DNA of 64,000 bases, from contig JASANE010019372.1 in the NCBI GenBank assembly GCA_030248225.1, positions 1 to 64,000 on the forward strand, read 5' to 3'. The first letter of the stretch is position 1; every line of letters begins with the position of its first letter. The notes beneath the pieces were generated by a model. That model was not told the DNA's origin. It did no database searches and was given only the letters and a program-made list of their open reading frames with translations. Position numbers and translations under genes: made by a program. Positions 1 to 11,893 of the stretch are shown piece after piece. The stretch is from Trileptium ribeirensis. Taxonomy: Eukaryota; Nematoda; Enoplea; Enoplida; Thoracostomopsidae.

Positions 1-75
1 AGGTTACGATAGCCGGGGTCGTATGGGCATGGTGTTAGGAAGTTGCGCCATGCAGCTGCGTCACCGGTTATTACA
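1..75 (+). repeat. 3' end of an LTR (same family as the 49-55 kb LTR)
   Basis: These bases are the exact reverse complement of 49,344-49,418 and end in TTACA, where the match stops. The same position is the inner edge of the large LTR at 49.3-55.7 kb. The sequence after the boundary differs from the retroelement leader, so this is most likely the end of a solo or 3' LTR lying on the plus strand and running off the window. The rest of that LTR is outside the window. Confidence 0.75.
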
Positions 76-1100
76 TTTGTACTAGAATATAACTCAAAAA
101 TTACTATTTAGGAATAAAACTTCGCGCATTTTTCGACCATAGTCTGTAATTGAACGAAATCTGGATAGATTTTACTTAAACAATGTTCATGAGGTGTAGC
201 CTTAGTGAATTGTAAACATATTACGTTAACAATTTGTTCCCCGAGCTTATTTTGATATGGAGACCATATATTAAACTAATTTTGCTGTTACTACACAAAC
301 TTGCGTGCGTTACTTATGCGAATAATTTAAAGTAATTGAACTCTATGGTCATTAAATGAACCAGCATCGGTAGACAACCTAACAACTGATATTAGTAGGA
401 AGTGATGAATAGTAATTTAAGGTTAACTGTTGATATCGTTTTAGTTCTGGACACTTAACACATTCCGATATATATCTTTAAAAGTTGTAAATTTTCAAAG
501 CATTTGGGCTTTGGAAATCATTGAGATGGTTAAGTTTCACCGAAGCGTGTTAGTCGCCGCCAACAATTGAGGTTATAGCAAAATGGCTAAACTACTCTCC
601 AAGCAGACATGGTGATTATTAAGACTTTACAAATAGCTCATATCCTTGAGTCACACAGGATACACTTTGATCTTTTTTGTGGTAATATTAGGTATTTTCT
701 GTGGAATCTATAACCGCGAAACAAAACCATAGGATCAATCAGTTGAAGTTGTTTCTAAGCACACACCAGTAACATATAGGTTACACGTTATTTTATTAAT
801 CACTATTCCTTCATTAATCTACCAAAATTCATCCAAAACCGTTAAGATTATTTACCTAGCATATTATTTACCTAAGCATCACTAGTAAATTTTCGCGTAT
901 AATTTCGAAAAAAGCAATACATGGGTTATATATAGACTGCATAGAATTTAAGTACTGAACTTTTAATGTATATGCGCAATTATCATAAATTATATTCATA
1001 ATCGCAAACGTCATCCGAAAAGCTAAGTCCATGAGTATAGCCGAGTGTCATACTCTTCTGAAAATTTTTGTCTTGTAAGTGCTTATATGTTTATCTGCAA
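76..1100. other. AT-rich non-coding stretch, nothing recognised
   Basis: No convincing coding, repeat or RNA signal was seen on either strand. Confidence 0.5.
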
Positions 1101-1404
1101 TTTATAACAAAGTGACAGTCACGTAGCTGCATATTGCCTTTATGTCTTAATTTTGCAATTGCAGCAGATGTGACCGAGTAGCTCAGTGTTGATAGAATGA
1201 GGCAAATAAATACATATAGTTTTTCGTAACTGAGAAAAATGAATTTATAACAAAGTGACAGTCTAACAGACAATATATATGTAGCTGTATATTGCATGTA
1301 TATCTTAACTTGCAATTGCAGCAGATGTGACCGAGTAGCTCAGTGTTTATAAAATGAGGCAAATAAATATATATAGTTTTTCGTAAATGAGAAAAATGAA
1401 TTTA
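1101..1404 (+). repeat. Tandem duplication (two units of about 150 bp) with tRNA A-box-like motif
   Basis: The units at 1,101-1,243 and 1,244-1,404 are close copies. Each contains a GTGACCGAGTAGCTCAGTG motif (about 1,169-1,188 and 1,327-1,345) that resembles a tRNA A box. No B box follows, so this may be a truncated tRNA-derived SINE head that was tandemly duplicated. Confidence 0.7.
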
Positions 1405-1801
1405 TTCGGCTTTAACGGTAGTTATTGAAGCGTTACTATAAACATTCGTAACATATCAATAACCATTTTTGGTACCTCCAATAACCGAATAAATAACCCA
1501 TAGCTAAGCGGTAGGTATTTTAACGAACTAATGCTTGAACCTTCTATATATTCCTTACCTACAATTGGGATTTACACTATATGCATGCAAATATTGAATC
1601 AGCATTATAACCATCTTTTTTCACTTCAAATACGTATTAATGTGGGTATACTACGTCCGATAGAAAGCGTTTTGAAGCGGCTGTTTACGAATGGCCCTCA
1701 ATCGCAAATCACTTTTCTGTGTCAAAATCAGTCTTACCTAGGCCCTTAGTTTGATGTCTATATGGCCGTGAATCAAGCAGTTTGGCATGTTTTAAGAGTA
1801 A
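1405..1801. other. Non-coding stretch, nothing recognised
   Basis: Short open frames occur but show no coding character. Confidence 0.4.
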
Positions 1802-2149
1802 CTGAATCCGCGTATCCTTTACTAGCAATATGATATCGCTGCCCGCGGATGAATACTGGAATTAAAATCTTTTGATGCTTAACCTGCTAGAAAGCAGTGT
1901 TTCAACAACACCTTTTTTAGGATGAAAGCGATATCAGTGATGTTGTTATCGTCTGTAACAGTTGATGGACTGATGGACTGAATCCGCGTATCCTTTACTA
2001 GCAATATGATATCGCTGCCCGCGGATGAATACTGGAATTAATTCCTTTGATGCTTAACCTGCTAGAAAGCAGTGTTTCGGCAACACCCTTTTAGGATAAA
2101 AGCGATATCAGTGAAGTTGTTATCGTCTGTAACAGTTGATAGACCGATT
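1802..2149 (+). repeat. Tandem duplication, period 177 bp
   Basis: Units at 1,802-1,978 and 1,979-2,149 begin CTGAATCCGCGTATCC and differ by only a few bases and small indels. No open frame is shared. Confidence 0.85.
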
Positions 2150-2229
2150 CGGTCAAATATGTACTGTCTGTATGACCTTAGCTGAGCTACACAAATGAAT
2201 CACGTGATACTTTTGTAATAAATCCTTAC

Positions 2230-2434
2230 CTGATGGTACGAATTCATTATCTGTAATAACGAGGCCAAATTTTTCGTCAAATCTACAACTGCCGCCAATG
2301 CAAACTATAAACACATCTGGACCATAAAATATTTCGTGTTCACAGTGGATAAAGAGTTTACATGGACTTATTCCTGCTCCACTGATTTCATACTTGTTTA
2401 ACTTTTTGGGCTGAACGAAGTTTGTCTTGTTCAT
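2230..2434 (-). CDS. Putative exon of an unrecognised gene
   Basis: The frame is open on the minus strand from an ATG at 2,434. About 68 codons later it meets CAG followed by GTAAGG (boundary near 2,230), an excellent 5' splice donor; the frame runs on only to 2,153. The translated segment is Cys/Gly/Asp-rich with well-mixed composition, including YGPDVFIVCIGGSCRFDEKF, and looks more protein-like than other short frames nearby. No family was recognised and no partner exon was found. The ATG sits directly beside the 52 bp minisatellite, so the gene could be broken. It could also be a chance open frame. Confidence 0.35.
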
Positions 2435-2450
2435 AAACGAAATCGATAAC

Positions 2451-2768
2451 GATGATTCACGAATCAGCTTCGTGGTTTTGCAGGTAGTTGAGCATGCAGC
2501 GCGATGATTTATAAATCAGCTTCGTGGTTTTGCATGCAGTTGGGTATGGAGCACGATCTTTCACGAATCAGCGTTGTGGTTTTGCTTGTAGTGGGAATGC
2601 AGCACGATCATACACGAATCAGCTTCCTGATTTTGCATGTAGATCGGCAAGCAGCACAATGAATCACGAGTCAGCTTCTTGATTTTGCATGTAGTTGGGC
2701 ATATAGAACGCTGATTCACGAATCAGCATTCGTGGTTTTGCGTGTTGTTAAGCATGCGGCATGATGAT
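2451..2768 (+). repeat. Minisatellite, about 52 bp unit, six copies
   Basis: The degenerate unit contains CACGAATCAGCTTCGTGG and TTTTGCATGTAGTTGGGCAT, repeated head to tail six times. CACGAATCAGCTTCGTG is itself an imperfect palindrome, so each unit could form a small hairpin. Confidence 0.9.
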
Positions 2769-4227
2769 TGTCGATGTTCTATAGTTGTAAACTTTTTACT
2801 TATCAGTGAACCGATCTTGATGTTATCTGGCTCGTTTGTTGGGCCACGTCAAGGTTCTACACCATTTACAGCCGGTAAACCGTGAAATGAAAGCTTCAAA
2901 ATTTTTCACTGTGTAGGAGTCAAGAGTTGCATCTCTAAGGTATTAACGCGACTCCAGTATCACTTTACATCACAAAAAATCGCATAAAACCATAAAGCAA
3001 TTAAGAGTCGTTGCTAACCCAGCGGTCTCATCTCAGCATGTTAGTAGGGTCAGCCAGTAAATGGAATACATATCTATCTTTGAGGGGAAAATTGTAGATA
3101 CATTGTTTCAAAATATGAGTTTCGGCGGGAGAAATAATTAAACACAAGAGTTTAACTATACTTAATATCGTAGTTACTTTCGTTGGCCTTTCGAGCTCTG
3201 TCAGCTTCACACAAAATCAGGAATAAATTCATGTTTTAAGCTCCATAGCGGTTGTATCTAATCAATGTTTTTGCCTTACATATCATAAATAATTAATATC
3301 CAATTTTGGAGTGAGGGTAATGCACAGTTTTCGCGAAAGTGGAAAAAATTGTGATCTTATTGGTTATTTAATTGTTGCATGCGAGTTGTGGACTACCGCA
3401 GTGTCAGTGCATCATTGTTAATGCCTACAGGCAATACGTGCTGACGCTCAGGTGTACACCGGGGCATCGAGGGGAGGAGTCCAAGCCTGAGGGTGGTCGC
3501 ATCCCGTGAACATCTGCTTGGTCATGTATATTTCAGGCTATGATATTGTTCTAACTTAGCCTTTTCATTAATAAGCATAATAGGTGTTGCTAGTTATATG
3601 AGCGAAAATATATATTTTTGATTCTAGTTATACAATATTTCAAACCTGTGAATAAATGTCCGAATACAGCCTTTAATCATCGAAACCGTTGGAGAAACGT
3701 CAAGCAAACGTGCTGATAAAATTTAGAGGGTAAATAGGGATTGATTCCACCACGTCATACATGGAATAACGCATTACCAGAACCATGTTTAAAACTTACA
3801 AAATTCCTTATTGCGTTAATTATTGAATCATCTTATTCAATAATGTATCGAACGGGTAACTGCTGAACGGTTACTTCAACAGTTCCAATTATCCAGCAAG
3901 TAGTATCACTATTAAGTTAACGTGGTCGCTTACATAGTTTCAATAATTATTTAGCTGTGATTATTGTCGCAGTCGTCGAGCTGTGACATTATTGTAGAAT
4001 TTGCTCAGACTGTTCTACATAATTCTTAAGTGTTCATTTATATAGGACATACTTTATAACCATAAGTCTAATTTTTAGCCTGAGAAATAGTTACCTAATA
4101 GCCAATCAAAAGCAACGATCTGCCTACGAATCCGGACTATGGGTGTTGCCCACGGCGAAATTCGTCGCTGCTGTTTACGGATGTAAAATAACATCTCAAA
4201 AGCCTCAATATGCATGTATATTGTATA
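2769..4227. other. Non-coding stretch, nothing recognised
   Basis: No feature could be supported here. Confidence 0.4.
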
Positions 4228-4468
4228 ATAAGATGGGCCAAAGTAACCCTGAGGGCGTAAATAAAATGCAGGCCATGCCGTTCACGATATACTAAGCCTA
4301 AGCCTTAGTCTTAGCCTAAGCTAAGCTCCTTATATTCCTTATATGACACATACACTACGCCTAAGCCTAAATTAGGGGGCTCCCGCCCCCCGAACCCCCC
4401 GCTCTAAGCTGTTCTTTTTTCTAACGTTATAATGTAGCGCCCCTCAGGGTTACTTGGGGGATAAGATG
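4228..4468. mobile_element. hAT-like MITE with 8 bp target duplication
   Basis: A 225 bp element (4,236-4,460) has inverted ends sharing AAGTAACCCTGAGGG and is flanked by perfect 8 bp copies of ATAAGATG (4,228-4,235 and 4,461-4,468). An 8 bp duplication is the hallmark of hAT-superfamily insertion. The interior has no open frame; it carries CCTAAG-type repeats and a C-rich block at 4,376-4,402. It is non-autonomous, and the superfamily call rests on the duplication length only. Confidence 0.8.
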
Positions 4469-6479
4469 TGTATAGTATAAATGTTTTCCCACTACCAGAG
4501 CTACTGACAGACATACGGCAAATCAACATTGTACATTTAAGACATTCTATTTGTGTTGATGTTATGAAACTTAGGTAAAGGTACGGAATCTGGCCTCTTC
4601 ATGATTAGGCTGAGACAGAGCTTACAAATCTAACTGGGGTTAATCGTTAATGTAGACGAATCTATTCATTTGGAAGCAAGGACAAACGATCTAAATTATT
4701 TGGGAGGCCCATTTACCATTAACCATTATAGAGCGTATAAAAGAAAACTATGCCAACTGTGCTTACTGGTCTATTGGTTTTGTGTTCGAGGTTTAGCCAC
4801 GTGTCACCTGGAGAGTAAAGTTTTACGGTATTTATTTTCGGCTTCTCGTTGATTGCGACGCGAATACTCTTAAAATTAGATTAAATACAATTTTCAATTA
4901 ATAACAAGGCCCTCGCTGTCGTTGCCTTTACATCAACGATTTGAGTAATTAGCAAAAAGCTTAGATTTAAAAATTCAACTATGTATTATTGGAAAGCAAT
5001 AGGACCGAATGATGTGCAGTGACGAATCCAAGATGATACCGAAATCGTATAGATGTTCTGACGCCCGAGCAGATAATATAGAGAGATTTGTTTTTAAGTA
5101 TCAATAATTCATTGCAACTATTTAATAACTGTGTAGTTGTGCAGTTGTTGATCCTTCTAGAAAAAACGCGTTGATGGTCTGATAATAAATTTTCAGTCAA
5201 ATTTTAAAAAAAAATTATGATGATGATTTTTTGCTACACATTAATTAAAGTAAAGTCAATTCATCTATCAACATTAGACAAATCATACCGAAACGAGGTT
5301 GCGAGACAAAACTTTACGTGTTTAAGCTTTGTATACCACGTTCTTAGCACGTCATTTAACTCTACTGATTTTCGATTTGGACATTATGATACCTGTGATA
5401 ACCCAAGTTAATACGTTCACGGTAGTACAGAGGTCAAGACTAAATAACTGAAAAAAAATTAAAAAAACTGAAATTAAAAAATTTCAGTTTTTAATTATAT
5501 TCTCTTCTATATTTTGCAAGATATGGCACCTAAATTTTGTTTTTTCATCATGACAGCAAGTTGTCAGGCCAAGGAAACACTTGTCAAAACTCAGGGCATA
5601 AAGTGCGAATTATATTTTGTGATGGTTAGCGTATTGATCTATCGCTAACCTGACCAACAACCTCACAACGTTGCAATCTCCAGAAATTTGCAATACATCT
5701 TATCATTTTTTTGCCCGCTCAATAATTTACAACACATAATATGAATATCATAATAGCTAAACTGTAGTCAGAACACAAATGTTGGTTTATTTTTAAACGC
5801 CAGTGTATGTGAACTGTGGGCAGTTAATACGTTCGTTCCAATTAGCATACGCTATTATCTCATTAACAGTGCATAGACCACGCTTTCCTAAAAATTTACC
5901 AATGGTACTGTGATCTAGTTCTTAAAAAGTTAAACCTTAGAATCTAGACGAAATTTAACTTCAAAGAAAACGCTTTTAGATATCACAACTTGTTCGTTAA
6001 TTATTTCAATGTTATATCCTTGAACTCTGTAACACTTTTCGTTTGTCTGTCATCTCGAGCCACAATCATTATATCAATAATCACCAAGCAGATTTTGTAG
6101 TTTTACTATTCGGTGACTTGGACGATTAAAATTCCGTTGGATCGTTTAAAATTGTACAGGTTTATATTTTAAACTTGGAATAAAAAATTACAGAAATCGT
6201 TGAAGTGAATATATTTCTTTTTTACCGTAAGAGCAATAACTGACTTTATTCTGGTTTCTGGTTATATGTAGCACCAGTATCGTAGTCGAAATAAGGCTGT
6301 TGCGCCAGCGTCATAGAGCACAATTAAATAAGTATATCTATATACGCAAAGAAATTGCATGCTCTTAGTGCTCTTCCAGCTATTGATCTGTCACAAAATT
6401 ACATGTAGTAACTTTTGATTCGTTAACTTGAACATAGCTTTAAAATGCTTGGGCATATTTGAGCTTCTCTTTGTTAACT
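4469..6479. other. Non-coding stretch with one palindrome
   Basis: Nothing gene-like was seen. A perfect AT-rich palindrome lies at 5,462-5,491, with arms AAAAACTGAAATT around a four-base centre. Confidence 0.45.
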
Positions 6480-7235
6480 ACTTCATAAGCTGGGTCACAC
6501 TAGGGCGTGGTTTTACTGTTTTTGTCTTTTTTATAGCTTGGTCATTGGGTCATAACCAAAAAACCCTGGGACAGATTTAAGTCATTTTTGTTGAGTATTG
6601 GGTTACCCAACGGAATGTTTTTCTATTTTTCTATTTTTCATTTTTTTCTAGCTTGGTTATCTGTTCATGACTTTTGAATTCTAATGCAGATTTAAGTTGA
6701 ATTTTTCCGTTGAGTACGTCATAAGCTGGATTACCTAAGGGATATTTTCTTTTTCCTTTTTCTTTTTTACTCTTTCTTCTTCATTCATTTTTCTCCTTGG
6801 TTATTGGGTCATATCTTTTAAACCCCTGGATTATGTTCATCGTTTTGTTGGGTACCTCATAAACTGGGTTGCACAACGGTATGTTTTTCTTATTTTTCTT
6901 TTTATTGTTTTTTCATTTTTCCCAGCTCGCATGTTTGGTCATAACTTTTGAACACTTCGATTTATTTGGTTATTTATCTTTTTATGCTGTGTATCTCATA
7001 GGCTGATTTATCCAAGTTTGTGTGTTTTCTTTTTTATTTTGACTGTTTTTAAGGTTGGTCATTAGGTCATAACTTTTAAACCCTTGAATGGGTGGTGTAA
7101 CATTTTTGTTGAGTACCTCGTGAGCTTCGTAAGGATGTGTTTTTTCTTCTCTTTTCCAATTTTTTATTGTACCTCATTAGCTGCTTAAGGGTATGTTTTC
7201 ATTATTTCTTTTATATTTTTTCTTTTTTCAGCTTG
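6480..7235 (+). repeat. Degenerate T-rich tandem repeat, unit about 135 bp
   Basis: Five to six diverged units share TTGAGTACCTCATAAGCTGG, a T-rich spacer and AGCTTGGTCATTGGGTCATA in the same order. The units are badly diverged, so the array is old. Confidence 0.75.
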
Positions 7236-7242
7236 GATTAAT

Positions 7243-7666
7243 GCAGCGTTTACATTATAAAGGACCCCCGATTTGAAACGTTTGTCCTCCCTCAGTGTCT
7301 CTGCCACCATCAAATATATGGTGTCTTTGACAATATGGTTTTTGTGATTGTTTTTTCAGATAGTATACATAGGTAGTGTAGTGTCGATAATAGTACGGTG
7401 TAGACCACACCATAAAATTTATATGCTGTTAGCTACGCCATGCTTTATTTACACGCCATATATAATGTGTTTGTGGATGGTGTCTTTGACACTGTCAGTA
7501 ATAAACAATAGTTAAATTTAGCCACTATAATTAAGTTGACGGTGTCTGGTACACCATCTCCTGCATTCTATAGTGTATGTGTATACCGTATGCCACTGGA
7601 TGGTGTGGTCTAGACCATTGGGGACAAAACTGTCACATGGGTGGTTCTTTATAACGTAAACGCCGC
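7243..7666. mobile_element. MITE with GCGGCGTTTACGTTATAA-type terminal inverted repeats
   Basis: The left end GCAGCGTTTACATTATAAAG pairs with the right end CTTTATAACGTAAACGCCGC. The 424 bp interior has no gene but many short palindromes built on GGTGT/ACACC. Related ends recur at 18.5-19.05, 25.56-25.66 and 25.96-26.47 kb, so this is a family. The target duplication is unclear. Confidence 0.75.
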
Positions 7667-8135
7667 ACTAGATGTGTTTAGGTCACTGGATTACTGTACA
7701 TTACAAAAAGGTACATTTTGATTGATTTCCTCAAAAATTCATAACTGGTTTCCCCATACGAGAAAAACCTACAATGAGGGGACACCGTTTATTTTGGTTA
7801 AACTTTGAAAAGCTAGAGTATCATTGGGTCACAATTTGATTGCCTTTCGGCATGGTTCTGCTTCATTCTTTTTTATTGTGGTGTCTAAATGCCTGCTTTT
7901 CATCGAGAATGTAGGTGCGTTGTTAACTTAATTCCACCTAAGGCCATTATGTGTGAAGGCCAGCGCTGTCACAAAGTCAGTGCCATCGAATTGAACGAAC
8001 GTGTCACGGGATCGAACGCAGTAGTTTGGTTTTGCGCTAATATCACTAATTGCTAGTGAAGAAATTCAAATATATTTTATGATAAACCTAGCAAAAATAA
8101 TTAATTCCCTTGAAACTGGCTGATAAAGTTCTATG
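7667..8135. other. Non-coding stretch, nothing recognised
   Basis: No feature could be supported. Confidence 0.4.
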
Positions 8136-8396
8136 CTAAAGCCATAAATATACGTGTATTGCACCAAATAGCCAGCTTAAACATGTTATATATGCATATT
8201 TGCGTATAAGACCTGTTCCGAAGTAATTGTCATTGGTTTTTACCAATAGGGTCTTTTCAGCTGAATATAAAAATATAAATGCTTTAACAGCTACATAAGC
8301 TGTCATAGATTTGATGTTCCCTATCCATATATCCAAAGCTTCAAACATCTGGTGCGGGCTGTTCGTTGCAAATGCACCAAGTTCATCAGATTCCAT
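8136..8396 (-). pseudogene. Unrecognised ORF, possible Polinton remnant
   Basis: An 86-codon open frame contains two hydrophobic patches. It lies at the downstream edge of the decayed Polinton and shares its strand. No family was recognised; it may be a chance frame. Confidence 0.2.
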
Positions 8397-8898
8397 GTGA
8401 CGCCAATTAATAACAAGACAAACATTTTTAGTCGTTTTATTTAATGATAGTAGATGAAAAACAAGCGGTTTTATCTCCCCCCAACCGAAGGCCGAGGTCG
8501 GCGGCGGCTCGGTTTATGTTGGGTATTACTGTTTCTTATATGTATATATGTATAAGTATATATATCTACTGTACATGCACATAAATATACATATGTTGTA
8601 TAAGTCTGTACACAAATATATGTGATCATACTCAAATACAAATACTTATGGAGTCAACAAAATGACACCTGGTTATATGCATAAATGTCTACTGCACATG
8701 AATATGTTCATACATACCCACATATAACCGAACTTATGCGAGCGAAATGAGAAAGCGGTTCGGTCGTACCCAGGGTCATGTCGAACTAATATAGTCTACC
8801 GTAATTTTTTCGCTTTTATTCATAAATATAAATATAGACACAACAAAACTTAACTTATAAAAAGTACCTATAATATTATCAAACAACATCTTCATTCA
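8397..8898. other. Non-coding, AT dinucleotide-rich
   Basis: Short TATA/TGTA-rich simple sequence lies at about 8,530-8,720, preceded by a GC-rich patch at about 8,478-8,512. No gene was seen. Confidence 0.4.
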
Positions 8899-9321
8899 TT
8901 ACCTATGCTTGGCACCATACTGATGTACCAATTGATGCTTTCTTTGCAGCGCATGAACTAAATGGTCATAGAAGAAAGCTGTTATTACCGTGTACCCGTC
9001 CGTAACTGCACAAAATATGTATCCAGCTTTTCCTGTACATCCTTGATAACCGTTAACTTTGTCGAACATTTTGAAGTATTCCACTCGATTATCCTGTCGC
9101 GTGAAACGTTCGTCACCATCGAATAATGTTTCGATGCTTACCTCGTAATAATCGATAAGAAGAGAGTTGCCTGGAACTTGCGATTTGGTGTAACCACGCT
9201 TAAGGTACTTGCTAAGACGCAGAGACATGACCGACCGCTCTAGATAAAAGCAAATATAAGACAGTGATAAAAATTTATGATGCTTCCTATTAAAAGGCTT
9301 CATCCCTGAAAATGGAATCAT
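8899..9321 (-). pseudogene. Unrecognised protein fragment within the Polinton remnant
   Basis: A 140-codon frame has a natural-looking composition from about residue 30 onward (charged, aromatic and Cys residues well mixed, e.g. YFKMFDKVNGYQGCTGKAGY). It is on the same strand as the Polinton gene fragments and about 300 bp downstream of the next one. I could not assign a family; a late structural gene of the element is possible by position only. Another possibility is an unrelated host exon. Confidence 0.35.
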
Positions 9322-9615
9322 TGGCCAGCTTAACGGTTACCGTTATGTTTTTTGATTTTTATTGAATAAATTCACTGTATCACTATTATACAACGCAAAT
9401 ATGTTAGGATACACACAACAAAATTACAGAATGTATAATCAAATGAATGTTCTGTTTTCTTTTTGTTCTTCGTTATGAATTCTGCGATTATGCGTTATGA
9501 ATACAACGATCAAATTTGACCACGTTCTTTTTCCAGTAAGCTATTTCTCCTAGAAAATAAATCTTCCGCCTGTAATCTAGTCGCATGGTTCACGTATGTT
9601 CATAGCAATATGTCG

Positions 9616-10161
9616 TTAACTAAGGACTATATTCAAGCCGTAAGTTGCCAAGTGTTTCATGAAGTTTGCTCCAATACAATGGTCGCTGAATTTATATTCG
9701 CGATAAACACCAAGCACCCGTACCAATATAAGTCCATGTTGATATAGGATTAATAAGTTCATAAACAAATGTTCAAATCGATCAAATAAACAAACAAACC
9801 ATTTGTGCCATGTATTTGAGATTTCCCTGTGGTTAAAGCGTCGTAGATTTGACGTCACTTTGTTCACCCATTTAATATCGTAATCAATTGCCAGGTTCAT
9901 GGATTCGCTCGATCCGTTTGTGCTATCGTAAAAATATAATTGATCCGACCGCACTTTACTACTGAGATTTGATAAAGGTTTTTCATATATCGGTATGCAA
10001 ACAATGCACCATAAATACTCGTTTATCAATTTATTTCCAGCATTACTATTATTTCTACTAACTCCATTTTTATGACAATTTGTTCCACACCCGTTTGCTT
10101 TAATATTTAGTTCTACTGTAATTTCTCCCATTACGGAAAATACTAAAGCTTTTGCTAACAC
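9616..10161 (-). pseudogene. Unrecognised 181-codon ORF in the Polinton remnant
   Basis: This is the longest intact frame in the remnant. The N-terminal part is Asn/Gly/Cys-rich (KANGCGTNCHKNGVSRNNSN) and the C-terminal half is hydrophobic and His/Trp-rich. It follows, on the same strand, the fragments at 10.3-10.7 kb and could be the continuation of that gene after a frame break. No family was recognised. Confidence 0.4.
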
Positions 10162-10320
10162 TTTAAAGAAATCACTGGAAAGCCTAAATTGTCCATACGG
10201 TTGGTTACAAATATAATCACAATCGCCGATGAACTTTGCTTAAATCAATACTAAATATCTGGTTGTCTGCATTTTATTTGAATTCAATATATGTCAAACA
10301 CAAGTTTTCTACTCTACCAT

Positions 10321-10690
10321 TCAACGCATATAAAGTATCATAATCATTCTCAAAGCATTGCTTGCTTTAAATGGAAATGATATATTGCACACGTATCTAT
10401 CATCATTCATAAATATTGTAAACAATCCCATGTCTTTTAAACTCAATTTAAATATATTCATTTTATTTGAACCAACATAAACTTCTGGTCTAAATGTAAA
10501 TTCGTCGTGGTAAAGTTCTGTTGAAAAATGTCCAATCTATATCCTGTAAACCATGATTTACCTATAATGTTTGTAACACATACCTGATTGCGAGGAATTG
10601 AAGTCCTGAGCTATGTAGAATTTTATCCTGACAATCAAGAGACTGTTTTGTTAATTTTGATTTAGGTATGTATAATTTTAATTCATTAAT
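10321..10690 (-). pseudogene. Fragments of an unrecognised Polinton gene
   Basis: Two adjacent open segments in different frames read like protein: 10,690-10,565, which ends at a TAG, and 10,533-10,321, which contains FRPEVYVGSNKMNIFKLSLK and ends at a TGA. The first contains AG|GTATGT near 10,585, so a small intron rather than a frameshift is possible. The segments sit between the capsid-like fragments and the 9.6-10.2 kb frame. Function unknown. Confidence 0.4.
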
Positions 10691-11349
10691 TGGTACTAAA
10701 AGTTTGTCTGACTTATTACTCTGTAATATCTCTGACGGTGGATTCTTGTAAATTTAAACTCTGGTCGGGTTTTAGACGGAATGTACTTTGGTTGCAATTG
10801 TGCGTCCCCGATTACTGCAAAATAATGCTCACATTTTTATGGCGCCAAAGATTGAGCCATCCTAGTTTGCGTTATTATCAACAGCATCATCAAACATGTA
10901 AGTTCCCTCCGGGTACTTTAAGCATTCTACCAAATATTGTTTCTGTTACTCTGCGCTCATGTGTAGCTTGTGTACAGTACGCACACTATCCAAGTAAATA
11001 GTTTTTATTATATGTTATGTGTTCAATTTTCATCTCAACTGACGAAAAAGAGCATTTCCAAACATATTACATGGTGTTAGCTTTGAATTTAGATCTTGAA
11101 TGGGTTCTCCGCTCGTTTTGTAATTTGAAAGTCAATATAAGCAAAGATACTAGATGCATCAAATAAATATAAAGTACTATCTCCAATTTTGAAACGAACT
11201 GAATTGTCCGTATCGCTGGTTGGTAAAGCTATTTCACAAACAACTGCTTGGTAGCGTTGAAGTGGTTTCTTTCGTTTCCGACCCTTTTCAAGGCTTTTCA
11301 TCTTCTTTGGTGGCACCGCCTTTAATAGATTTGTCGAGTTAAAACACAA
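10691..11349 (-). pseudogene. Major-capsid-protein-like remnant (double jelly-roll type)
   Basis: The 86-codon frame 11,349-11,089 and shorter segments below it down to about 10,700 resemble pieces of the Polinton/adintovirus major capsid protein. The first holds a strand-rich segment (SVRFKIGDSTLYLFDASSIF). Beyond its end, at about 11,060-11,000, comes a segment with MFGNALF, and near 10,800-10,730 a segment with PKYIPSKTRPEFKF. The order matches the family, but several frame changes and stops separate them and the total is far shorter than a normal capsid gene, so part is deleted. The call leans on the neighbouring PolB and integrase. Confidence 0.4.
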
Positions 11350-11554
11350 TGTAACGCCATCTTGGATGCTGTATAAGTAAGTACCTCAACCTTTTTAAGA
11401 ACTTTATTGAAAATCCCAAACGTAGAGTTATTTTTGCATCTTTAAAAAGTTTACTTCTTTAAATTCTGAATCCAAAGTTTGAAATTGCGATACTTTTACA
11501 TTATACAGTTATTTATACATTTACTTATTACTTTACATTTACTTATATACTTAT

Positions 11555-11893
11555 ACATTTACAGTTATTCAAATAAAAACTCATTGTGTTCTTGCCACCA
11601 CCGCTAGTTATAACATGTGACAAAGGTTTGTATTTTTCCTTTAGTAACACCTCTTTCACAAACAAACTCATTAAATCATGAGTTTACGCTGGTCAAGCTT
11701 CACAAATTTTTTCCAATATATCTTCTATTTTTAAATGTGAAACTTCAAACATAAAAAATCTTGAATTTCTGGGAATAATATAATCTCTGCATGATTTAGT
11801 AAGTGACCATTAGCGCGATCACAACGTGCGCCAGAAGTAAACTCAATATCGGAACTAAATACATTTGGAAATGATAACAAGCTATCTTTTGTT
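11555..11893 (-). pseudogene. Protein fragments of the Polinton remnant, possibly ATPase-related
   Basis: One segment (11,893 to about 11,745) reads as continuous protein-like sequence containing DIEFTSGARCDRANGHLLNH. After a frame change a second segment (about 11,680-11,555) contains a Gly-rich stretch followed by Lys (HVITSGGGKNT), which could be the remains of a P-loop of the packaging ATPase. That assignment is weak: the motif is incomplete and no Walker B was seen. Confidence 0.3.

Noticed and set aside
2440..2770. CRISPR array
   Set aside because: The units are contiguous and diverged without unique spacers; this is a eukaryotic minisatellite.
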